Below the pieces are notes generated by a model. It made no database searches, was not told the DNA's origin, and saw nothing but the letters and a program-made list of their open reading frames with translations. 64,000 nt of DNA from Powellomyces hirtus (taxonomy: Eukaryota; Chytridiomycota; Chytridiomycetes; Spizellomycetales; Powellomycetaceae). The stretch lies in contig JAHLKG010000011.1 of assembly GCA_025526995.1 (NCBI GenBank), positions 930,001 to 994,000 of the forward strand, read 5' to 3'. Below are positions 22,771-37,968 of this stretch, in pieces. Position 1 is the first letter of the stretch; each line of letters begins with the position of its first letter. Position numbers and translations under genes: made by a program.

Positions 22771-23913
22771 ATGGCCTCTACAGCATCTACCATTGCCTAC
22801 GTCGACCCCCCACCGGACAGTTTCACAAGCGACGACGGCCACAACGAGCACACCGATGAATACCTATCTCCACCGTCCACGTCGCAACGGCCGCATTCAA
22901 GAAACTCACTCGGTTGAATGCGGTCATCCGGCGCTTCCAAGCTACAGGGAGTGGGAAGCACATGGACGATGATGATATTCACGACCGGACAACACATGCG
23001 GCAGAACAAGGGAATTATTTCAGCGGCGGCGAGAAGCTTGTTTGTGACGTGGGTGAGGTGAGTGGGAACACCGGCGTGTCGAGGTTCATTGCAAGTAATG
23101 GACTACCAGAGATTACTTTGACGCAACTTTCGTCCCCTACCCCGGTCTCATCCAATCTGAGCCGTGGCAATCGTTTGTCGCGAGCAAAAACTACTACCAG
23201 TACCACCACCACCGCTTCTACAACCAGGAGCACCTCACGATCGCGATCGCGAGGCCGGGACGACCATCGCAGAGTCTACCAACGCAAAACGCAGCGGGTG
23301 ACTGCGTCCGCTACAAAGGACGTCGACCGTCGTTCTGGTCCCGCCCCCGGAGGAAGATAACGAGGATGAAACCGACACGTTTTATGAGATGGACGATGAC
23401 GCGGCGTGGGGCGATATCCCCGATGACGATGCGGAAACACTCATTGCATATGCAACTCCATCCCAAGCCCGGCGGCCCACGATACCCGCTGTCTGGCGCA
23501 CTCCAACCGTGCGACGACCAGCGCCGGGACTGCACTACCACCACCGCCGCCGACTTGCCCAAACGTCACACCACTCGCCGCCGATGTCTTCCGCCTCAGC
23601 TGCTGGAACACCCCGGATCCGCGACAAACCGCGACCGTCGCTGCGCGCCGCACGTCGACGATTGGCAGAACAAGGACAAGGCAGCATGTCAAATTACCGA
23701 TTCCCGCCCAGTCAGTCATTGACGATGCTGGGGAAGACTTGACAATGATGAGTTCTTGATGCGCTCGAAAGCCTCTCCACAACCTCGTCCTGGTCTTGCA
23801 CGAGCATCTCGTCCTCCGCTACCAGACTCCAACTCCCCCGCCTGCCATCCCACCGTCCAACACGCGCCAAACGCCTCCTCATCACTACCAGCAACATCAT
23901 CAAGACATCAGTG
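22771..23913 (+). pseudogene. Frame-broken basic/low-complexity protein gene
   Basis: Coding-like sequence runs through the region but changes frame at least three times. It begins at ATG 22771 (MASTASTIAYVDPPPDSFTS). It then moves to a frame reading AAFKKLTRLNAVIRRFQATG and a Thr/Arg/Ser-rich stretch, then to EEDNEDETDTFYEMDDDAAW. The last part reads NDEFLMRSKASPQPRPG and stops about 23913. No clear splice pairs of normal length repair all the breaks. It is therefore either a decayed gene or one with unresolved introns. No domain is recognised. Confidence 0.4.
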
Positions 23914-24068
23914 ATTTCAAGCTTCTCGCTGCGCGTCACACGCCAATGGTTTCGTGGCGTTGACTGCGCACGCAAGCTTAGTCCCGCGTCTTTTCATTCC
24001 CAGCCAATCACAAGCCGTGGCTTGAAGCGTTTTCTCCTCTAATTACGTAATCCACATTTTCCCCCGAG

Positions 24069-24078
24069 TATAAAAAGG
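24069..24078 (+). promoter_or_regulatory. TATA box, plus strand
   Basis: TATAAAAAGG, about 115 bp before the ATG at 24185. Spacing is similar to the TATA boxes of the secreted-protein genes. Confidence 0.5.
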
Positions 24079-24184
24079 CGCCGACCCCCGCATGCCCCTT
24101 GTGTTCTCTTTAGGAAGTTATTCATATTCATTTTATTGAATCTGATAACCGCCACTATATACTATTAATCTAAAATACTAAAAG

Positions 24185-24442
24185 ATGGACTTTATGCGTG
24201 GACCACTCACTCTCCCACTCAGTCAACGCTTCCATGCCATTTGCGAACAATGCGGAGTCAATCTGAAGGTGGCATACATGATCGAGAGATCAGATGACTG
24301 TCCCCTATTATGTGGCTCCTACATTTCAAAAACATCAGCTCTAAATGCGCTTGCAGACGATGTCGGACCAAATTTACTGCCTTTAAAGCTGGCCCGCTGG
24401 TGCTTCGGGCGTCATGCGATGTTGTGTTGCTTGGATTGCTAG
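24185..24442 (+). CDS. Uncertain small Cys-rich protein, 85 aa
   Basis: An open frame starting MDFMRGPLTLPLSQRF and containing eight cysteines (CEQCG, DCPLLCG, WCFGRH, CCLDC). It is behind a good TATA box, which is the main reason to list it. It has no signal peptide or known domain, and codon use is not strongly biased. It may be a first exon, a degraded gene or spurious. Confidence 0.3.
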   Translation: MDFMRGPLTLPLSQRFHAICEQCGVNLKVAYMIERSDDCPLLCGSYISKTSALNALADDVGPNLLPLKLARWCFGRHAMLCCLDC

Positions 24443-24456
24443 TTCTGAATTGCATT

Positions 24457-25306
24457 TTACACGCGCAACCACGCACAACAACCACAACAACCCGCACTCG
24501 ACACCGCCGCACTAGCCGCACCCGTCACCACTGCATCGTCCTCTCTACACGCACCCTCTTCTCCACCCTCTGCGGCCGGACGGGCGAAACCATGACGCAC
24601 GTCGGATCCGCCGCCCAAATCGCGTCCCGACCGCTCGGCTTCATGGGCATTGAAACCGCGGGGCTCGTAGCCACCGCCGGCGCTATTGCCCATGCGGCAG
24701 GCACGAACCTCGTGACTCGGTTTGGATACGCAATTGAGAGTGAAACAGGTGGATGAGGCGAGGGAGGCGGTCTCGGCCGCGGCCGTGTTGGATCGGGGAA
24801 ACTGTTGGGAAGTGGGTTGGAGGCAGCTCTGGAGGAAGCTGTTGTGGCGGGGGTGGGTGGGATCCTTGTCAGTGGTATGGGTACGTAAACTTGCATTGGA
24901 CAGTTCCACTATCCCTCCCTGCGTTGCCCGCGCCCTTTTGCATTCTTTATTGTTCTTTGCAGCGATGAATCTAATCCAAACCAGCAACAGCTACATCTCC
25001 CTCACCACCGAAGCCATTGGGCATTTCGGCAACGTCGCAACCCTCCTCCCGCGCCAACTCCAGAGCGTCGCGGAAGCCCTGGGCGGGGTGGGCGACGATG
25101 GGAACGACAGCGAGCGCGATAGCAATGATGGCGGTCAAGACGGGTATGGTGATGGAGAGCATAGTATAGGCGGGAGCGATGGTGAGGTTCATGAGTGTGA
25201 TGACGAGGGTGATATGTGTAAAAGTCCCGAGCGTGAACAAGGATTGGACCGCACACGCATGCAAGCGCCGAGCGCCAGGTGTTTGGCGGACAGGATTAAC
25301 TAACAT
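24457..25306 (-). CDS. Membrane protein of unknown function, 257 aa
   Basis: Two exons, 25306-24995 and 24918-24457, with a 76-bp intron in phase 0. Codons on this strand end strongly in C (ACC, ATC, CTC, GTC), unlike the competing plus-strand frames, so the minus strand was chosen. After a short basic start (NPVRQTPGARRLHACAVQ) come two hydrophobic segments, FTLGTFTHITLVITLMNL and MLSITIPVLTAIIAIALAVV. The C-terminal half is soluble, Ser/Thr-rich and ends in a Cys/Gly-rich tail (SAGCCGCCAWLRV). No family is recognised. The start codon is the least certain part. Confidence 0.5.
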
Positions 25307-25603
25307 ACATACATGAATACCCCCCATAGAAATACCACATCGGCACGTCACGCAGAGCATAATGCTTTCCATAGACTGTTTTTCTAGCGTTTTTTTCTGA
25401 TATTTTCCCTGTACATATGTAAACGAGATAAACAAGTTCTTTTTTTTTGTTGTTGTCTGCTGCTGCTCCGGAAACCAAAAAGCAGGGACATGATGTACAG
25501 TTTAATAAGATGGGGGGCCACGGGGAGGTTGGATTGGGGGTTGGTTGGATTGGGGGTGAGGGGAAGAGAACAGAGAGTTGCGCGAAAACGGCTTTTGGCT
25601 TTT

Positions 25604-28600
25604 CTACGCGTGGATTTTGACTGTGAAGAGACGAATGTGTGTTCCTGGGGGGAAGGGGGGGACAAAGCACAGAGCATTAGAAGCTGGCGAAACATCTCAA
25701 TGGCGTGTGATGATAGATGGGAGACCAACTGACTCACCCGTCCATATTGGGGGACATATCTTTGCCGCTTCTCCCGCACCCATTCCATTGCTCTTCATGT
25801 ACACACAACCCTGCACACAAGGGCAGTAAAAAAACGCAAAAGCATAAGTCGTCACATTCACGCCCCCAGGTGTCGCACACAACGCCTCATGAAAAACACA
25901 TACCCAAAACCATCCACAAAACCAAACTCTGATTCCACTCGACGCGACAAACTTCCTAATAAAGATGGGGTGCGGGACGGGCAGGACGCCGACCAGGGTC
26001 CCGCTTTCGAGGTACTCGAGGACTTTGCGGTCGTCATTGATGCCCTTTTCGACGCACAGTTGTTCGATGGTGGGTGCGAGCGTGTCAACCAAGGTGAGGA
26101 TTGTGTGGAGGGGGAGGTGCGAGTGCCAGTAGTTGAACTGAAAGGGTATGAGAAAAAAGAACATGTTAATTGTCAGACCATAAAAGAAGCAGAGATTTCT
26201 GGTGGTGAATATTAAATAGGCATGCTTACCCATTCAGGGGTTGGCTGGAACTTGCCCCGCTCATCAACGGGGGTTGGAGGCGGCGGGTCCAAGCGTGTAT
26301 GCGACGCCTGTCTCTCTTCGCCCACTGATGCGGGCATCTTGCCCTTGGCTTTAGCAGAGACGGGTTCCGCCTCTCCACCATTGATGCTCAGATCGCTTTC
26401 CCGCCGGTCGGTGGGTGATGCCACCGCAGGGGTGGAAGCATCGGTAGGTGTTGACTCGCCATTAGTTACGGCAGCCGCGGCGGTAGGGGTGCCGCCCGCA
26501 GCCTTCTGAGCGCGTAAAGCGCGCACGCGGGCAAGTTCGGATTGCGCGTGCTCAAAGGTCAGTTCGTGCAGGTTGTAGAATTTCTGCTTGTGCCGCACCA
26601 CGCCGTAGATGAGGGGCGTGTTGCCCGTGACCTGATACTGGATCAGGTTGTTGAACACTTCCAAGATGAAGAAGACGTTTTTGTGGTTGTGCTCGTTGGC
26701 AAACATGAATGCCGGGTTGGAGAAGGCAGAAAAGAGCGACAGCAGCTTGGTGGACGTCGTCACAGTTAGTGTTTTGATGTAAGGGGATACATTCGCAAGG
26801 GCAGTCAGTAGAGGTTCGTGGAGAGGCAGACTCGGAGGTCGGACGGGGGTTGTGCATAACGCATGGACAGCCTAGAAATCACGGTCGGATGAGTGATCGT
26901 GTACGCGTATATAGCGTGGGGACAATGCGGGCTGTACCAAAAACAGAAAATCTGCCCATGTTCCGGTTGTGAATGCCGGCACGGCTTTGGCCGCAGCGCC
27001 AACGGCTGCATGGTCGAAGGCTGCATTGAGCTGAACGCCAAAGCTTCGTTCCTGAGACAGCATGTGTAACAAGAAACTGCACATCCTGACGAACCCGACC
27101 TGTGCTAGAGACGGACAGTACGTCAGCAGTTTGTTGCAACTGCCATTCCTCCCTGGAGAATACATACATGGGTCATTTCGCGATTCGACGGCAAAGTACA
27201 AGATAGACGCCAGAATGATCAAGATCTTATCGCTTTCCATGGCATGCTGGGTGAATTTCTATTTGCACATTCGTCGTGAGCAATGTCACTTGGCTAAATG
27301 GATGAAGATCACTACTTACAGCATTGTTGTCCAGGAGTTTCCAGAACAACATGAGAACCTCGGCCTGGATGTTCACTCGTTTTGTAGATCCTGGAAGGTA
27401 GGTGTTCGCTGACTGTCAGGGACGTATGGTCAGTGAGACCGTTTTCTCAAGCCGATTCACCACAAAGCTACGTGCCTCTAAGGGATTCTTCAAAATCCTA
27501 GCCAAGCCCGTCATGATAAGGGTGAAGTCTTGAGCTCGGTGCAGCTTTCCAGCATAGAACGCGAAATCATTGCGCAATGCTTCGCGCTTTACCAAAGGAA
27601 AGCCTCAGAGGTGAGTTTGTGCTAGCAATGACATTGCATGTGGCAATGTGTGTACCTTTTCCTCTGCGGTCTGTGTCGGACCAAAAGACATGCTAGCGCT
27701 TGAGCTCGCCATTGATGAGCGCCTGCTTTCATCGCTAAGACGGGGTGGGACACTAAATCTGGTCAGCGGTGTGCGTACAGTATAGGTACCGAGTCATGCA
27801 CATACCCGCCGGAAGTGACAGGCGTAGATGGTGGAGCTTCTACTTGCAATCGTATATCGAGAAGCGCAATCAGGTTTTGCAGGCACAATGTGATGAGTTG
27901 CTCTTGCACATCTGCAAAGAGGAGCTGAGTGACGACCATCGTACGTCTTCGTTAGCTACAGAGCATCCTGCTCGTCCTCACACAGGCATGTCTTACGTGA
28001 TTGTACGGTAACAACGCCCATCCCACGGGGTCATAGTTGACGACCGTGTTGAGAGTTGAGCAAAGCAGTGACAAGGTAGCCTTCTTGTCCAGTCCACACG
28101 CTATCGCATCTCCCCATTTGTTCGGGGTCTTCAGGACCTTTGCAGTAGGAATATAAACAGTGCGCGAAAGGAGGGTCAACAGGAGTCGCAAGGTTTCCGT
28201 TCGGTGAATGATCTCTGTTTTTGTCGTTGGGGGACTGGCCGAAGCACCAACACCTTGGTGCCTGGAATCGACGATGAATGAGAGACAGATGATGATCGGC
28301 CGGCAATGTGATCTCGATCATACCAGATAATGTACTGCACTCCGTGTGCAGTCAAAGGATCCGTGCCAAGTGGCAGAGTAAATCTACAGAGACTCAGCTC
28401 AACAAGTCGAATCACAAGAATGACGATAAACGCGCAAAGAGTTTTACCCTCTGAAGAACAACAGCTGCACCACTGCTCTGCTTAGAATTGTGCCTATGGC
28501 TTCTTCGCCTTCCGCAGGGGACCAGAACAGCTTATCCTCCACCGCGCCATCTTCCAGCTCAAACACATAGGGCAGCAGCCGTGTAAGGACGCGGATACAG

Positions 28601-29020
28601 TTCAGAACGTCTCTAATATCATCCTTTGTGGGCGGCACCGCGTTGTTGACGAACGTAAACAGGCGGTTGAGAATCTATTCCGGCCCAGTATCAGTTTAAC
28701 AGCAATAGCTCCGGTTCCCGGCCAGCATTTGGACAGTCGACCTTATGAATGAGCGTTTCCAAGTTCCCCGGTGCCGTGTCCCGCACTCGCCGTATGTCCT
28801 TTGGCGCAAAGAGGTTGAAGACGTCTTCAGCGGTCTCGGGAAGCTTGTAGAAGCTGGTCCAGAACTCATCGTTCGTATTTGGAATATTCTGAAGATCACC
28901 ACTTAGATGAGGCCTACATGTCACTTGGCGGGTAGACGCCACCCGGCCTACACTTACCTGCTGCTCATACAGCTGAAAGACACTCTTTCTGAACGCAAGC
29001 TTACTTTCTGTAGCGCCCAT
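25604..29020 (-). CDS. HID1: HID1/Dymeclin-superfamily Golgi protein
   Basis: A multi-exon gene encoding a HID1 (high-temperature-induced dauer formation) homologue. By family knowledge HID1 is a myristoylated Golgi protein acting in trans-Golgi sorting; S. pombe has a relative. Matches run in order along the family. The start is MGATESKLAFRKSVFQL, with Gly2 as a myristoylation site. Then come VLNCIRVLTRLLPYVFE, FGVQLNAAFDH, NVFFILEVFNNLIQYQVTGN and PTPEWVSMPI. The end reads GTLVGVLPVPHPIFIRKF, then IRVWFCGWFWGCVYMK, then IWTVKIHA. The last exon (25604-25620) is only 17 bp, joined across intron 25621-25737. A Thr/Ala/Ser-rich insert of about 60 residues precedes the C-terminal block, as in animal HID1. 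Confidence 0.88.
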
Positions 29021-29660
29021 GTTTGCGTTTTATTGATGGGATTTTTTATGCTATAGACGGTTTTGCTCAGTTCAACTTTCAGCAGCTTTGAGCGGCCAAT
29101 CTCTGAATGACCTGACGCGTCGCGTGTCCTTCAGTTCATTCACAAGATATTGACGGCTGGTCGCCTTACGGGTATTCCCCTGAACTCCCCCAGCGCAAGA
29201 CGACATGATACATAGTCGCCCCTTTCATCAAGCAGATTATTGTCATTCATACTGGAATTCTTTTGCAAAAGCAAAGTTTCCGGAACTCTGGGATTGTGTT
29301 TCTGCAACAGGAGGGGCACCTGTTCAGCCCAAGCCTCTTGATAAACTTGACGTTCGACACAGGATCACAGTCTCCAGTAATCCATTGGATTGGATTCCAT
29401 ATTTCATCATATGTATACTTTTATAGTCGGAGGTTTCATTGAAGCATTAATGAGTACTACACTCTCATGGGGTGCAACTGCCACTGGAAAAGGAAAGAAG
29501 CACCGCCGTTGTTTCTGGGACATTCGAGAGTGACAGCATCGCGTTGCCCCGGCAACAGCCGCTCATCTCCCGCTAACAAACCCCAAGCGTATTGTACATA
29601 CAGACCCCCCGCTGGAACCTGCATCTTAAACTCACTTCAGCATAAATTCACATCCACCCA
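29021..29660. promoter_or_regulatory. Shared upstream region of HID1 and p23
   Basis: About 640 bp between divergently transcribed HID1 (minus) and p23 (plus). No TATA box or long repeat is evident. Short frames here look noncoding. Confidence 0.45.
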
Positions 29661-30626
29661 ATGATGACTGCCACGTAAGTATTGAGTTGGACGTTCTTCA
29701 TAGACTGATTCTTCTTTTGCCGCAATCGCCCTTCTCACGGTTTTGTCAATGGATACTGATCTGTGAAATTCCCATCTGTAGATCAACAACTCTCATCCCG
29801 GAAGTTCTGTGGGCTCAGCGCACCGACGAGCTGTTCGTTACCATCAACGTCAGCGATGTTACGCAACCCAAAGTCAACCTGACGGCTACTGGTCTGTCGT
29901 TCACCGGCACCGCGTCTGGAAAGGAGTACAAGCTTGACTTGGAATTCTTCAAGGAGGTCGACGTAGAGGTGAATATCATTAGACAGCGGAATGCATGAGA
30001 CCGGCATGCATTTGTGCTTCTCGCACATGCAATCCAACTCGTTTCCCATGTCAATGCTAATCCGAATTTGTGATGTAGGCTTCCAAACAAAACATTAGCC
30101 TGCGCAACCTATCCTTTGTTATCGCCAAGAAGGAGAAGGGACAGGATTACTGGCCCCGCCTGACCAAGGAGAAGGGTCGGTATCACTGGCTGAAGACTGA
30201 TTTCGCCAAGTGGAAGGATCAGGATGAGGAGGATGAGGATGACGCCAAGCCAGGAGTCGATGGAATGGATTTCAGCCAATTCCAGGTATGAGACAAAAAG
30301 AGGAGTTTTCGGGCAAAGCAAAACCAGTGGATGCTAACTACAGGATATTTTCTCAGGGCATGGGTGGTATGGGAGGTATGGGAGGTATGGGGGGTATGGG
30401 AGGCATGGGCGGCATGGGCGGTATGGGCGGAATGGGAGGCATTCCAGGAATGGAAGGCATGAACTTTGGCGCCGAAGGCATGGACTTTGGAGGCGAAGAA
30501 GCAGACTCTGACGACGAAGGTGAGAACAGCAAGGAGATAATGCATCGGGGAGTACCGGCTTCTAACATGCGTTCATGGTCAACCACAGAGGCTGAGATGC
30601 CTGCGCTCGAAGAGAACAAGGCCTAA
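29661..30626 (+). CDS. SBA1: Hsp90 co-chaperone p23/Sba1/Wos2
   Basis: A 202-aa protein from five exons: 29661-29674, 29782-29968, 30079-30285, 30357-30519 and 30589-30626. It has the CS domain of p23 (PEVLWAQRTDELFVTINVSD; LTATGLSFTGTASGKEY) and the family hallmark WPRLTKEKGRYHWLKTDFAK. That segment contacts the closed Hsp90 dimer and slows ATP turnover. The C-terminal tail is acidic with nine or so Gly-Gly-Met repeats (about residues 140-165), typical of fungal p23. It ends EAEMPALEENKA. The first coding exon is only 14 bp. Confidence 0.95.
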
Positions 30627-31589
30627 ATTTCCCTCGTCTCCTCAACTCTGTAATTAGCGAGTCAGTCTGGCCAAAACCATAGCTGTTTATCTATACAGGC
30701 GTAAATAAGCAACACTATTGAGAAGACAACGATGCTGGTTGACAAGCGACATGTGATATGGACACGATGCATTATGCCAAAGTTAGGAATATGGACCCAC
30801 AATGAATAAGATGATGAGTTAATCATTAATACTAGATGCCCCTCAACACAATAAGGGGGCCCCATCTTTCATGAGGAGCATCAGAATAGTATTCCTCATT
30901 CCACGGTGACGATGAATTCAGGATTATTCAGCAGGGTCCCAGCAACCAGCAGGATCAACAGGGCACGTGAGAGAAGCGTGCGGGAGACCTAGATACAGGA
31001 TAGCATGGGCGTCACTCACTGCCGTCACACAGTCACTCACACATTGTCACACACATGGCGACATGAGACGGGCAAGTTGTTTGTTCCAAACGATCGACAA
31101 CTCATGCGAATCGTCCAACTAATCCAAAGGAACCAACCAACACTGGATCCATCCAGCAGTCACTCCAGACTGACTGACTGACTGACTGACTGACTGACAG
31201 ACCCAAGAGAGCGCTCCTCCTTTTCCCGCGCAGCAAAGCAACAAACGTCTCCTCCCGTTGTTGGTTTTGCTTGCTCGCTTACTTGCATTCCGCCAATCGT
31301 TTCGCAGTTCTCAAGGATCCACTCCTCCCGCTATACTCCCTCTACCCTGCTTCCAGTCCGCTTGCGTCCTCAGAGTCGGCGTACGTTGACACATCCTCGG
31401 ATCCATTCGACCTGGCAGACCGGCACCAGAGCACCACCCACCCACTCACCATCAGCACTTCGGTCGTCTCCACCGGAACCATCAGACAAACCAACTCACG
31501 TTCTTTTGGAGTGGTACCCGGCAAACCGACTGCATCCAACTGCACCTATCGCCTTCTCTCGCTGAGCGAGACTGTTTCCCCCTGCCATC
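30627..31589. other. Intergenic region and probable long 5' leader of the AGC kinase
   Basis: About 960 bp. It includes a GACT tetranucleotide run at 31168-31198. The C-rich segment 31200-31589 before the kinase ATG looks like a long 5' leader. No other gene is seen. Confidence 0.5.
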
Positions 31590-33889
<2,300 letters not shown>

Positions 33890-34507
33890 CATGGAGTTTT
33901 GTATGAAAGCAATCTCACTCCTACTTCCCCAGATACTTTCTTGCTACACCGCCGAATCAGCCAAATCCGCGCCTTGTTCCTCATATCTCCCGCTCCCGCC
34001 TCAATTCCATTATCATAGCTGAGATGTAGCACCGCCTCTGTTCCAAACCCGTTCCGATCTTATCCTCTCTCTCCATTGCGGACTGTACCTGTGGCTTATA
34101 TGTAGACAGCGGGAGCAACGAAGGACGAGAAAAGTTTTGCCACCATTTGTCCCCTCCATTCTATTGGGTGACTCATCCCCCACCATCATTTGCAGAAGTA
34201 TAGCGGAAGGTTGGGTTCATTAGGGTGGACGTTTAATTTGTAATATTTCGTTATTATTGTATTGTTGATGGTCGTATTCTTGTTCATGTAAATATTTCAT
34301 TCGCATCTCGTAGATCCACTGCGGCGCGAAACAGTGACATGATCTGCTGAGTCAGCAGTCGTGACAAACTCGCAAGCCGCATCTTGCGAATTTACCATTC
34401 ACACACCCTCAGTACGAACAGTACGAACATACACACACACACACACACACCGGTTGACAAACCCCGCATCACCCTCTTGAGAGTTCAACACAACTCCGCT
34501 TGACAGC
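33890..34507. other. Intergenic region
   Basis: About 620 bp between tandem genes. It holds the probable 3' UTR of the kinase and an AC dinucleotide run at about 34430-34451 just upstream of VPS45. No gene is seen. Confidence 0.5.
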
Positions 34508-37335
34508 ATGGACGTCACGAAGGCTGTTCAGGTATGTGCGATGTGTTGGTGCACCAAGTTGTGGCACGCTCGAATGCTATCTGGCCCGTCTATCCGAGTG
34601 TAATTACGTGAACTCATTAAAATGGTTTCATGTTTAGAATTATCTGAACAAAATGATCACAGAAGTCACAGGGATGAAAGTCCTCCTCATGGACGCCGAA
34701 ACAGTACGCTTCCTATAACTTATTTACGAGCTCACCTTGGAAGCGATTCCTCACCATTATTCTTGCTGTCTACCTTCAGACATCGATAATATCGATGGTG
34801 ATGACACAGACGCAGCTCCTGCAGCGCGAAGTGTACCTCATTGACCGCATCGACAACACCCAGCGGGAAAAAATGCGGCATTTGAAATGTATCTGTTTTG
34901 TAAGACCGACGGGCGAATCGGTCCAGGCGCTGGTCGAGGAGTTGAGGGATCCGCGGTATGGGGATTATTATTTATGTGAGTATGGGAGGACGAGGAAGTG
35001 GGGGCGGGGGGGGGGGGGTAAAGGGAGGAAGGTAATGATGATGTTGGGGAGTTGGATGGGAGGACGCGTCAGTGGAGACGCAGGAGGTGCGCGTGAGTCG
35101 CGGCGGATATCATTACGCGACATCGCGGAGGAGGACGGACATTCAGGGTACTTGAAGGAAGGGCAAAAGCCTTGGCACTTTGGAGACGGGACTTTCTATG
35201 AGGAAATGGCGGCGGGGTGCATAATCAGACACAGCATGCGACTTTGGCTAAAGGCTTGTGCTGTTGTATCGCGATTCGGCAGATTTCAGCAATACGCTGA
35301 AAAAATCAGATATCGAGCGATTGGCAGAAGTAGACGAGAATGAAGTTGTGCGAGAGATACAGGTATAAATTTAGCAAACCAAAATTTTGCGGACGCAAGC
35401 GCATCGACCTGACACCCACGTCGCTGCATAGGAATACTACGCTGACTTCCTGTCCATAAATCCGGAGCTTTTCCATTTGAACGTGTCTGCGCCATCTCAA
35501 CCTTTATTTGTGGAGAACCTTTCAACGTGGGATACGAGGACCTTTTCACGCGTGACAGAGGGCATCCTTGCAATGCTGTTGGCGTTGAAAAAGAAGCCCC
35601 TGATCAGATACGAGAAGAGTTCTGCACTAGCGAGAAAACTGGCCAGCGAGCTATCAGTATGTAGCACGTCAATCATATCAGGTCATGTCGTTCAGCGAAA
35701 AGGTCATTGACCAGGGCCCCTTTTTGTTTTGCAGTATCAAATCCAGCAAGAGGGACCATTGTTTGACTTTCGCCGACCAGACACGGCGCCCATATTACTC
35801 ATCATGGACCGGCGAAACGATCCCGTCACCCCTTTGCTCTTGCAGTGGACGTATCAGGCCATGGTGCATGAGCTGATAGGCATCACGAATGGGCGGGTGG
35901 ACTTGTCGGGGCTGCCGGACGTCAGGCCTGAGATGCGGGTGAGAAACGTTTACAGAGGCAGCTTGCCTTGTTTGTTGGCGCATCACTGTGAAGCTGACTC
36001 GTGAATTTGCTGCCTTGCAGGAAGTTGTTTTGAATCCCGAACAAGACAGCTTCTACCGCAAAAGCATGTACCTCAACATGGGCGACCTGGGCAGCAACAT
36101 CAAATCCTATGTAGACGAGTACCAAACCAAACACAAATCGTCCGCCCAAGTGGAATCCATAACCGATATGAAAAAGTTTGTCGAAGACTACCCCGAGTTC
36201 CGCAAACTCTCGGGCAACGTCACCAAACACGTCACCCTCGTCGGCGAACTTAGCCGACAGGTTGGCCGGGGACATCTCATGGAAGTTGGCGAGTTGGAAC
36301 AGAGTCTCGCGGTTAATGATAATCATACCCAGGATCTGAAGGTATCCCTCAATCCATCGGGCTGTGGATTGTATAGAAGGCTCATGCATTTTTGTTTTTG
36401 AAGACTTTGAGGGCGATGGTCGAGCGCACCGATATACCCGAAGATGCCCGGATCAGGCTGACGCTCCTGTATGCACTCCGCTACGAAAAGTCTCCGCAAA
36501 ACGCGACCCCGCAACTGCTCGACATCCTCGCCCGCAGTGGCGTCAGCGACAAGAAGATTGCCGTACGTAACCCCCACCATCCTCAAACTAAATAACAGGA
36601 AACCCCATCCTCAGCTCATACTGTACGTTGCTTCTCACAGCTGGTGGGCCACGTCCTCCAATACGCCGGCGCGGACCAACGGCTCGGGGAAGACCTCTTC
36701 TCCAACAACAATGTCTTTTCCCGCACCAAGAACGCCTTCAAGGGCCTGCAGGGTGTCGAAAACGTGTACACCCAACACGTCCCGCACCTCGTGGAGACGC
36801 TGCAGGAGTGCATTAAAGGCAAATTGCGGGATCAGCTGTATCCGTTTATTGAGGGTGCGAGTCGGGACAAGTAAGTGGGGTGGGAATAGACATCGAAAGG
36901 CGGAGGAGGGAGAAGGGGGATGGGTGGTTGAAGACGTTTTCTTTTTAGGCCGCAGGATATCATTGTGTTTATGATTGGAGGCGCGACGTACGCTGAGGCG
37001 CATGAGATCAACAAATTGAATGCCCAGCATCCAGCAGTTAGGATTGTGCTGGGTGGCACGAGTGTGCATAATTCGCAGAGGTAGGGGAGACCATCACTAC
37101 ACGCTTCTGGACAACTCTTTCCATAAATCAACCTTTTTTTTTTTTTTTTCTGTCTAGTTTCCTCAAAGAAGCTGCGGAATCTGTCGGTCGCTGGGGCGGC
37201 GCCTCTGGTAAGAACAACAGCAATACCGGTGGGAAAGAGAACGACCCACAGACGGAGCGCGTGAAGAGTAATCGGATAGGCGCGTCGAAAAAACATGTGG
37301 AAAAGAAAGAAACGCGCGGGGAGATGGGGTCGTGA
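34508..37335 (+). CDS. VPS45: Sec1/Munc18 protein Vps45
   Basis: A multi-exon gene starting MDVTKAVQ, then [19 protein letters not shown]. By family knowledge Vps45 is the SM protein that chaperones the endosomal/TGN syntaxin Tlg2/Pep12-type SNAREs. Diagnostic segments in order: [113 protein letters not shown], and late [18 protein letters not shown] and [16 protein letters not shown]. The intron at 34976-35282 (307 bp) is unusually long for this window and contains a G homopolymer near 35006-35016. The protein ends in a charged tail after [10 protein letters not shown]. Confidence 0.93.
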
Positions 37336-37968
37336 GCCGGGAATAATGAACAACGCACGGGGGCGCGGGGGGGGGGGGGGGGGGCGGGGACAGAAAGGAC
37401 ATTTGTGGCCGCTCTCCAAGTTTTTGTTTTTTTTTTGGTTATCATTTTGGGAAATGGGGGTGTAGAATACAGTGTGTTATTCTCCTTTTGTTTTTTCGTT
37501 ACGAAAAAAAGAAAAACTGCGATTTTTCTTTACTGAGAGCCCCGCCCCTAGCCCACACCAACATTTCCACGTTTGTACCATTTGCGTCGTCCCCTTCCTC
37601 ACCCACCCGCTTCTTCCTTTTTCTTCCCCCCGCTCCAGACCGCCAATATCGATAAACTCTGCCTGTTGTCTTGCCCCGCGTAGTACTGTACCTTTACATG
37701 TCGCCCAGTTGTTTTTTCACGTTTTTTGTGTATATGAATAGTATGCAGTATATTATATGATATTTCCTTCATCTAATTCGTTCTATCAATTTTTGGGTAT
37801 CGGGGTAGGTGTACCGGGGCTTGTTTCTGGCGGGGCTCGAGTATGCTGAAACTACTCCCCTTCCCCAGCTTCTGTGGGTTCGATTGTGGGGAGCGAGAGG
37901 GACGAGACGCGCATTGTCCCTGTGTGGTTGGAAGGTGCGTGCAATGTACGGACGGGTTGAGCGACCCG
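37336..37968. other. Intergenic region, convergent
   Basis: About 630 bp with T- and G-homopolymers (about 37365-37385). A minus-strand 67-codon frame ending at 37769 has good codon endings but overlaps the better candidate just upstream; I do not call it. Confidence 0.4.

Noticed and set aside
24722..25303. Plus-strand 193-codon frame with an Asp/Gly-rich end
   Set aside because: The minus-strand frame has C-ending codons, hydrophobic segments and a consistent intron; the plus frame is its complement.
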